DNA from: an uncultured Bacilli bacterium | Lineage (GTDB): Bacteria > Bacillota_I > Bacilli_A > RF39 > UBA660 | Direction of reading: 5' to 3' | NCBI GenBank assembly: GCA_910584255.1 | Contig: CAJTXV010000009.1 | Coordinates: 1 to 57,289 of the forward strand | DNA length: 57,289 nucleotides | Shown: positions 51,289-57,289 of the stretch, in pieces | Position numbering within the stretch: the first letter of the stretch is position 1 | How the letters are laid out: each line of letters begins with the position of its first letter | Position numbers and translations under genes: made by a program | The notes under the pieces: model-generated | Databases searched by the model: none | Seen by the model: only the letters and a program-made list of their open reading frames with translations | What the model was told of the DNA's origin: nothing

Positions 51289-51323
51289 AAAAGTTAAAAA
51301 AAATATGCTTTTTTGCTTTTTTT
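51279..51323 (+). terminator. Terminator after the ComK-like gene
   Basis: AAAAAAGTAAAAAAG pairs with CTTTTTTGCTTTTTT (one G-U) around a 14-nt loop, a 15-pair stem followed by T. It includes the stop codon. Confidence 0.55.
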
Positions 51324-51345
51324 ATGCCTTAAATTGCTTATTTTA

Positions 51346-51354
51346 TGGTATAAT
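51346..51354 (+). promoter_or_regulatory. Extended -10 promoter of recF-gyrBA
   Basis: TGGTATAAT (perfect TATAAT with a TGn extension at 51346-51354) lies 67 nt before recF, after a terminator. No strong -35. Confidence 0.6.
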
Positions 51355-51421
51355 GTATATGCAAGTATAGGAGTATTAGTTTGTATAAAAGTTTAAAATT
51401 AGTGTTTTTAAGAGGTCATTT

Positions 51422-52537
51422 ATGTATTTATCAAAATTAAAACTTAAAAATTTTAGGAATTACAAAAATTTAATATTGAATTTATCCCCAGGCGTTAATA
51501 TTTTTATTGGGGATAATGCGCAAGGAAAAACTAATATTTTAGAAAGTATTTATGTACTTGCTCTTACAAAATCTCCACGTTTTGGAGCGGATAATAACCT
51601 GATCTATTATGGTTTTGAAGAAGGAAATGTTTTTGGAGTTTTAAAAAATTCAAAAAAGATGAACGAATTATCAGTAGCTTTATCTAAAAATAATAAAAAA
51701 GTTTCTGTAAATGGGAAAAATGTTTCTAAAATATCAGATTATATATTTAATATGAAGGTTATTATGTTTGGTCCTGAGGATTTAGATATTATTAAAGGAT
51801 CTCCTCAAGACAGAAGAAATTTTATGAATATTCAGATTAGTCAATTATATGCACCATATGTTCATTACTTAAACGAATATAATAAGATTTTAAAAAATAG
51901 AAATGAGTATTTAAAGATGCTGAATTTAAATCAATATGCTGATATTAGATATCTAGAAATCTTAGATGAAAAATTGATTGATCGAGCGGTTCTAATTTAT
52001 AAATATAGAAATGAATATTTTAATTTTATTGCTTCAAAAATTGGACCTATTTTTAAAAAAATAGTAGGAGAGGATTGCCTAAATATTAAATTAGAAAATA
52101 ATTTAGATTTATTAACTTATGAAGAAAATGAAATTAGAAGTCAATTTTTAAAAAAGTTACAGACAAATCGAAAAAAAGAAATTTTACAAGGAACTACATT
52201 ATATGGTCCACATCGAGATGATTTTTGCTTTTTTTTGGGAGAAAATAATATGAAAATATTCGCATCTCAAGGTCAACAAAGAATGGCTATTATTTGTTTT
52301 AAACTGATTGAAATTGAACTATTTAATGAAATTCTTCATACGACTCCAATATTACTTTTGGATGATATTTTTAGTGAGTTAGATGTTAAAAAAAGAAATC
52401 AATTGGTACGCTATTTACCTAACAATGTACAAGTAATTATAACAACTACAGATTTAAAAAATATTAGTAAAAATTTAATAGAAAAGGGCAGAGTGTTTAT
52501 AGTAAAAAATGGTAATGTAGAAGAAAAGGCGGGATGA
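51422..52537 (+). CDS. recF: DNA replication and repair protein RecF
   Basis: SMC-like ATPase aiding RecA loading at gaps. 371 residues. Walker A GDNAQGKTNILE (near 32), signature ASQGQQRMAIICFKL (near 283), Walker B LLLDDIFSELD (near 310). Ends with UGA just before gyrB, so operonic. Confidence 0.95.
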   Translation: MYLSKLKLKNFRNYKNLILNLSPGVNIFIGDNAQGKTNILESIYVLALTKSPRFGADNNLIYYGFEEGNVFGVLKNSKKMNELSVALSKNNKKVSVNGKNVSKISDYIFNMKVIMFGPEDLDIIKGSPQDRRNFMNIQISQLYAPYVHYLNEYNKILKNRNEYLKMLNLNQYADIRYLEILDEKLIDRAVLIYKYRNEYFNFIASKIGPIFKKIVGEDCLNIKLENNLDLLTYEENEIRSQFLKKLQTNRKKEILQGTTLYGPHRDDFCFFLGENNMKIFASQGQQRMAIICFKLIEIELFNEILHTTPILLLDDIFSELDVKKRNQLVRYLPNNVQVIITTTDLKNISKNLIEKGRVFIVKNGNVEEKAG

Positions 52538-52541
52538 TTAT

Positions 52542-54470
52542 ATGAATAATGAAACTACACATTATGATGCTTCGGATATTCAAGTATTAGAAGGATTAGA
52601 GGCAGTTCGTAAGAGACCTGGTATGTATATAGGTACAACTGATGTAAAGGGACTTCATCATTTAGTATGGGAAATTGTTGATAATGCAATTGATGAGGCT
52701 TTGGCTGGTTATTGCCATAATATAGAGCTTGTAATTAATAAAGATAATTCCATTACAGTAAAAGATGATGGTCGTGGAATTCCAACAGATGTTCATCCAA
52801 AAACTGGAATTTCAACGGTAGAAACTGTATATACTGTACTTCATGCAGGTGGAAAATTTGGTGGAGGCGGATATAAGGTATCTGGTGGACTTCATGGAGT
52901 AGGTGCTTCTGTTGTAAATGCTTTAAGTAAATGGATAGAAGTTAATGTTTATAAGGATGGAAAGATACATCATATTCGTTTTGAAAATGGAGGACACACT
53001 TCAGAACCACTTCATGTGATTGGAGAATGTTCTATGGATAGGACGGGTACTGTTGTTACATTCAAACCGGATTCTGAAATTTTTGATACTGATATTTATG
53101 ATTATGAGACCTTAAAGACTCGTGTTCGTGAACTTGCATTTTTAAATCGTGGTCTTTCTATTAATATTAGAGATGATAGAGATATGGAAGATACAACTGG
53201 TGAAACCTTTTTATATGAAGGTGGTATTAGTGAATATGTAAGATTTATTAATCAAGAAAAAACTCCAATACATGAGGATATAATTCATTTAGATGGCGAA
53301 AAAGATGGTGTATTTTTTGAAGTAGCAATGCAATATAATACCTCTTATAATTCAAATATTTATTCATTTGTAAATAATATTAATACACATGATGGTGGTA
53401 CACATGAAGATGGTGTTAAACGTGCTTTGTCTCGTGTTATTAATAGTTATGCGAGAAAAAATAATATTTTAAAGGATAAGGATGAAAATCTTAGAGAAGA
53501 TGATGTTAAAGAAGGACTTACGATGATTATTTCTTGCAAACATCCAAATCCGCAATTTGAAGGTCAAACGAAAGGAAGACTTGGAAATTCAGAAGTTAGA
53601 AATTTAGCAGATAGTGTGTTTGCTGAAGGATTTGAGAGATTTTTACTAGAAAATCCAGAGGAAGCAAAAATTATTGTTAATAAAGCAATTTTGGCTAGAA
53701 ATGCGAGAATGGCTGCTAAAAAGGCAAGGGAAGCAACTAGAAAAAGTGATTTAGCAGTTACTAATTTCTTTGGTAAATTATCGGATTGTAAGAGTAAGGA
53801 TCCTACTGTTTGCGAAATATTTATTGTCGAGGGAGATAGTGCAGGGGGATCTGCTAAAAAGGGTCGAGATTCAATGACACAAGCTATCCTTCCATTAAGA
53901 GGTAAAATATTGAATGTTGAGAAGGCACGACTTGATAAAGCCTTAGGAAACGAAGAAATTAAAACAATTATTACGGCTTTTGGAACTGGTGTTGGTGAAT
54001 ATTTTGATTTGTCAAAGTTAAGATACGATAAAATTATTATTATGACCGATGCCGATGTTGATGGTTCTCATATTCGAGTTTTATTATTAACTTTATTTTA
54101 TAGATTCTTTCGGCCAATTGTAGAAGCTGGTCATGTGTATGCAGCGCAACCTCCATTATTTAGAATTATGCATGGGAAAACTAGAAAGTATGTTTTAAAT
54201 GAAGATGAGCTAGAGGCTTATCTAAATTCACTTCCGGAAAACGTACGTTCGAGAGCAGAAATTGCTAGAATGAAAGGTTTAGGAGAAATGGATGCTGAGG
54301 AGCTAAATGAAACAACAATGGATATTGAACAAAGAGTTTTAAGAAAGATAACAGTAGAAGATTGCGTGGCAGCGGATTCAATATTTGAAAAACTAATGGG
54401 GGATGAAGTAGAACCTAGGAGAAAATTTATTGAAGAAAATGCTGGTTATGTAGAAAATCTAGATATTTAG
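52542..54470 (+). CDS. gyrB: DNA gyrase subunit B
   Basis: 642 residues. GHKL ATPase domain (EIVDNAIDEALAGY, DDGRGIP, GLHGVGASVVNALS), transducer, TOPRIM (EGDSAGGSAKKGRD, DADVDGSHIR) and C-terminal tail. The normal size lacks the large insert of Gram-negative GyrB. Immediately followed by gyrA (11 nt). Confidence 0.96.
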   Translation: MNNETTHYDASDIQVLEGLEAVRKRPGMYIGTTDVKGLHHLVWEIVDNAIDEALAGYCHNIELVINKDNSITVKDDGRGIPTDVHPKTGISTVETVYTVLHAGGKFGGGGYKVSGGLHGVGASVVNALSKWIEVNVYKDGKIHHIRFENGGHTSEPLHVIGECSMDRTGTVVTFKPDSEIFDTDIYDYETLKTRVRELAFLNRGLSINIRDDRDMEDTTGETFLYEGGISEYVRFINQEKTPIHEDIIHLDGEKDGVFFEVAMQYNTSYNSNIYSFVNNINTHDGGTHEDGVKRALSRVINSYARKNNILKDKDENLREDDVKEGLTMIISCKHPNPQFEGQTKGRLGNSEVRNLADSVFAEGFERFLLENPEEAKIIVNKAILARNARMAAKKAREATRKSDLAVTNFFGKLSDCKSKDPTVCEIFIVEGDSAGGSAKKGRDSMTQAILPLRGKILNVEKARLDKALGNEEIKTIITAFGTGVGEYFDLSKLRYDKIIIMTDADVDGSHIRVLLLTLFYRFFRPIVEAGHVYAAQPPLFRIMHGKTRKYVLNEDELEAYLNSLPENVRSRAEIARMKGLGEMDAEELNETTMDIEQRVLRKITVEDCVAADSIFEKLMGDEVEPRRKFIEENAGYVENLDI

Positions 54471-54481
54471 GGTGGTGACTT

Positions 54482-57139
54482 ATGGATAATAATAGAGAAG
54501 ATTTAGAAGAATTACTAAATAGAGCAGAGATGGAAGAGGATGAATCTACAAATTTTGAAACTGAAAGTAGTAGTGAAGAAAGTGGATTTACACATATTAA
54601 TTCTAATAATACTGAATTTAGTGGATATTTTCATGAAAGGGATCGGCTAGATCATAATAATATTGTAGATGAAGTAAAAACATCATTTATGGAATATTCT
54701 ATGAGTGTTATTGCATCTCGTGCATTGCCTGATTTAAGAGATGGTTTAAAACCTGTTCACAGACGTATTTTATGGTCTATGTTTGAATCTGGTTATATAC
54801 CTGATAAACCTCATAGAAAATGTGCTACAACGGTTGGGTATGTAATGGGTCATTATCATCCACATGGAGATTCTTCTATTTATGAAGCAATGGTACGTCT
54901 AGCACAAGATTTTAATCAAAGATATATGCTTGTTGATGGTCATGGAAATTTTGGTAATATTGAAGGAGACGGAGCTGCAGCAATGCGTTATACCGAATCT
55001 AGACTTGCAAAAATTTCTTTAGAATTATTAAGGGATATTAATAAAAATACGGTAGATATGGATGATAACTTTGATGTTACTATGAAAGAACCAAAAGTTT
55101 TGCCTTCTAGATTTCCGAATGTTTTAGTAAATGGATCTATGGGAATTGCAGTTGGTATGGCTACCAATATTCCACCACATAATTTGAGCGAAGTTATTGA
55201 TGGATGCATTGCTTATATTGATAATCCTGAAATTGATACTATGGGACTTATGGAATATATTAAGGGTCCTGATTTTCCTACTGGGGGAATTATTTTAGGT
55301 AATTCTGGTATTAAAAAAGCCTATGAGACTGGTAGGGGAAGTATTACTATTCGAAGTAAAGCTGTAATTGAAGAAGCTGGAAATCATAGTAATATTGTTA
55401 TTACTGAAGTTCCATATGGCATAAATACGATGGAATTAAAAAATAAAGTTGCTGAGCTTGTACATAATAAGGTAATTGAGGGGATTGCAGATTATCATAC
55501 AGATTTAAAAGACGGTGTTAAAATTACAATTACTTTGAAGAAAGATGCTAATGCACAAGTTGTTTTGAATAATCTATATAAGCATACAAATTTTCAGACT
55601 AATTATGGAATTATATTCTTAGTATTAGATGGACAAACTCCAAGAACGCTTGGATTAAAGGATATTATTAGTAAATACATAGATCATCAAAAAGAAGTAA
55701 TTATTAGAAGAACTAAATATGACTTAAATAAGGCTGAAGAAAGAGTACATATTTTGGAGGGATTAAGAATTGCTTTAGATAATATTGATGAAGTTGTTCG
55801 AATTATTAGAGCAGCAGATAGTGATGAAGAAGCCAGAAATAACTTAATGTCTCGATTTGAATTGGATGAAATTCAAGCAAATAGCATCTTAGAAATGAGA
55901 TTACGTCGTTTAACTGGTTTGGAACGTAGTAAAGTGGAAAATGAATTGAATGATTTAACTATTAAAATAGCAGATTATAAAGCAATTCTGGCTTCTGAAC
56001 AGAGAGTACTTGATATTATTAAAGAGGAAATGACTGAGATTAAGAAGAAATATGGTGATGATCGTCGTACAAAAATTGATATGACAGCAATTGATTATAT
56101 AGAAGATGAGTCTTTGATTCCTGTGGAGAACATTTTAATTACTCTAACTAATAAAGGGTATATTAAGAGGATGTTATCTGATACATATCGTACACAGAAT
56201 CGTGGTGGTGTTGGAATTAAAGGAATGACTACAAATGAAGAAGATTTTGTGGAAAAAATGTTAAATATGCAAACTCATGATTATATTTTATTCTTTAGTA
56301 ATAAAGGAAAAGTATATCGTATGAAGGGATATGAAGTTCCTGAGTACAGTAGACAGGGAAAAGGACTACCTATTATTAATTTATTACCTGTGGATAAAGA
56401 TGAAAATATTAATTCAATTGTTTGTTTAAATAATGATGAAGAATATAAATATTTAACATTTATTACAAAATCTGGTGTTGTAAAGCGTACAAATTTAAGT
56501 GAATTTGATAATATTAGAAATGGTGGAAAAATTGCAATTACACTTAAAGATGACGATGAATTAATATCTGTTCGTAAAACTACTGGTGAAAATGAAATTA
56601 TTATAGGTGCATCTAATGGTCGTATGGTACGTTTCATGGAAGATGAGATTCGCGTTATGGGTAGAACTGCATCTGGTGTAAAGGGAATTGAATTGAGTGG
56701 TGCCAAAGTTGTTGGTGGAGAAGTTATTAATAATGATGAACAGGTATTAATTGTTACTGAAAAGGGTTATGGTAAGAAAACGCCAATTCAAGATTATAGA
56801 TTAACTCATCGTGGAAGTAAGGGAGTAAAAGCCTTAAATGTAACAGAAAAAAATGGTATGTTAGTTTCTTTGAAAGCCGTTACAGGTGATGAAGATTTAG
56901 TAATAATCACAGATAGTGGAATTATTATGAGAATGTCCATGAATCAAATTTCTACACTAGGTAGAGCTACTCAAGGAGTTCGATTGATAAAATTAAAAGA
57001 TGATCAGAAAGTTGCTACTGTGGCAACTCTTATAAAAGAAGAGGCTGAAGAAATAGAAATTCTTGGTGAGGATAATCAATCAAGTGTTGAGGTTGAAAAT
57101 CAAGAAAATTTAGTTTCAGATGAATCAACAACAATTTAG
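54482..57139 (+). CDS. gyrA: DNA gyrase subunit A
   Basis: 885 residues. Winged-helix/tower domain with the catalytic Tyr (AAAMRYTESRLAKIS, near 175). The quinolone-determining region reads HPHGDSSIYEAMV, with Ser and Glu at the usual positions (no classical resistance substitution). C-terminal wrapping domain has a GyrA box QNRGGVG (normally Q-x-RGG-R/K-G). It has an unusual acidic Ser/Asp/Glu-rich N-terminal extension of about 50 residues (1-60) before the conserved TSFMEYSMSV. A second acidic tail closes it. Confidence 0.95.
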   Translation: MDNNREDLEELLNRAEMEEDESTNFETESSSEESGFTHINSNNTEFSGYFHERDRLDHNNIVDEVKTSFMEYSMSVIASRALPDLRDGLKPVHRRILWSMFESGYIPDKPHRKCATTVGYVMGHYHPHGDSSIYEAMVRLAQDFNQRYMLVDGHGNFGNIEGDGAAAMRYTESRLAKISLELLRDINKNTVDMDDNFDVTMKEPKVLPSRFPNVLVNGSMGIAVGMATNIPPHNLSEVIDGCIAYIDNPEIDTMGLMEYIKGPDFPTGGIILGNSGIKKAYETGRGSITIRSKAVIEEAGNHSNIVITEVPYGINTMELKNKVAELVHNKVIEGIADYHTDLKDGVKITITLKKDANAQVVLNNLYKHTNFQTNYGIIFLVLDGQTPRTLGLKDIISKYIDHQKEVIIRRTKYDLNKAEERVHILEGLRIALDNIDEVVRIIRAADSDEEARNNLMSRFELDEIQANSILEMRLRRLTGLERSKVENELNDLTIKIADYKAILASEQRVLDIIKEEMTEIKKKYGDDRRTKIDMTAIDYIEDESLIPVENILITLTNKGYIKRMLSDTYRTQNRGGVGIKGMTTNEEDFVEKMLNMQTHDYILFFSNKGKVYRMKGYEVPEYSRQGKGLPIINLLPVDKDENINSIVCLNNDEEYKYLTFITKSGVVKRTNLSEFDNIRNGGKIAITLKDDDELISVRKTTGENEIIIGASNGRMVRFMEDEIRVMGRTASGVKGIELSGAKVVGGEVINNDEQVLIVTEKGYGKKTPIQDYRLTHRGSKGVKALNVTEKNGMLVSLKAVTGDEDLVIITDSGIIMRMSMNQISTLGRATQGVRLIKLKDDQKVATVATLIKEEAEEIEILGEDNQSSVEVENQENLVSDESTTI

Positions 57140-57175
57140 CAATATTTTAAATAGAGATTATTTAGTTATTGAGAG

Positions 57176-57204
57176 GATATTTCTAAAATGAAATATCTTT
57201 TTTT
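57176..57204 (+). terminator. Terminator after gyrA
   Basis: GATATTTC/GAAATATC with 6-nt loop followed by T7. Confidence 0.8.
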
Positions 57205-57209
57205 ATTGT

Positions 57210-57289
57210 GTTTGACTATGGGGTCAAACAGTAGAACCACCAGCTATGCTGGTGAGAATAGTAAAGAGCTCCGCCCACCAAAAAACATA
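57210..57289. mobile_element. Possible end of an IS200/IS605-like element
   Basis: Two hairpins in tandem, GTTTGAC/GTCAAAC (57210-57229) and CACCAGC/GCTGGTG (57238-57254), followed by GAGCTCCGCCCACC, unusually GC-rich for this window. Paired subterminal hairpins without inverted ends are typical of IS200/IS605 ends. The window ends before any gene. A tentative call. Confidence 0.35.

Noticed and set aside
1..57289. Reassignment of UGA to Trp in this genome
   Set aside because: At least seven intact genes end in UGA (rpiB, SGNH hydrolase, prmC, 12463 gene, M23 peptidase, mnmG, recF). Read-through of prmC would fuse it to spoIIR. TGG encodes Trp throughout.
1..57289. tRNA, rRNA, T-box, CRISPR array
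   Set aside because: No cloverleaf, rRNA segment, T-box motif or regular spaced repeats were seen on either strand.

Overview
The window is a low-GC, gene-dense chromosomal segment spanning a replication origin. The right end carries rpmH | oriC | dnaA, dnaN, a ComK-like gene, recF, gyrB, gyrA. The left side carries the other half of the classical Bacillota origin cluster: rnpA, yidC, jag, mnmE, mnmG, rsmG, noc-like parB, parA, parB. The sporulation genes (spoIIID, spoIIQ, spoIIR, gerQ), rpoE (delta) and Gram-positive gene pairings (mbl-spoIIID, DUF1934-argS, rplI-dnaB) point to an endospore-forming member of the Bacilli. The very low GC and simplified gene complement resemble gut Erysipelotrichales or Mollicutes-related lineages; no species can be named. 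UGA is a stop codon here: it ends rpiB, prmC, mnmG, recF and others.

Layout. 1-2800: mbl, spoIIID, spoIIQ, a DUF1146 gene, rpiB. 2837-4004: a decayed IS1595-type (ISXO2-like) element with 29-bp inverted repeats, an 8-bp target duplication and an unusual pair of interlocked inverted repeats. 4014-13800: rpmE, an SGNH hydrolase, murA, fba, mntP, a PHP pseudogene beside an intact PHP gene, spoIIR, prmC, prfA, two paralogous zinc-ribbon proteins, rpoE. 13883-16628: argS, DUF1934, an unknown gene. 16732-19753: the only plus-strand (head-on to replication) genes of the left arm: a bifunctional PBP, gerQ, lemA. 19774-27982: an unknown gene, ung, an unknown gene preceded by a 12-G tract, an AGCS amino-acid symporter, an XRE regulator, rlmH, walJ, a G5/LysM/M23 peptidase, dnaB. 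28009-35372: rplI, a shortened DHH/DHHA1 phosphodiesterase, a methyltransferase-like protein, rpsR-ssb-rpsF, BAX inhibitor-like protein, a gene broken by one UGA, ychF, an acetyltransferase. 35457-47667: an AbgT-type transporter, DUF951, mscS, the Par/Noc set, rsmG, mnmG, a perfect Noc-binding palindrome, a small gene remnant, mnmE, jag, yidC, rnpA, rpmH. 47668-57139: oriC and replication genes. The last 80 bp carry hairpins suggesting the start of another mobile element.

How the genes work together: the window holds the replication initiator with its DnaA-box clusters, the sliding clamp, gyrase, the replicative helicase loaded at the same origin, and the Par/Noc proteins that segregate it. 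Ribosome and translation genes (rpmH, rpmE, rplI, rpsF/rpsR, prfA, prmC, argS, rlmH, rsmG, mnmE/mnmG, ychF) are intermixed. Envelope genes (mbl, murA, PBP, M23 peptidase, yidC, walJ) and sporulation genes complete it. Several intergenic gaps are compacted so that the intrinsic terminator of one operon overlaps the promoter of the next. The most noteworthy signals are the ComK-like gene in the dnaN-recF slot, a Noc-like protein without the usual membrane-targeting N-terminus but with a perfect Noc-binding palindrome nearby, a truncated GdpP-position phosphodiesterase lacking the GGGH histidine, a hypermutable-looking G12 tract at a ribosome-binding site, and broken genes whose in-frame UGA codons all fall where Trp would fit.
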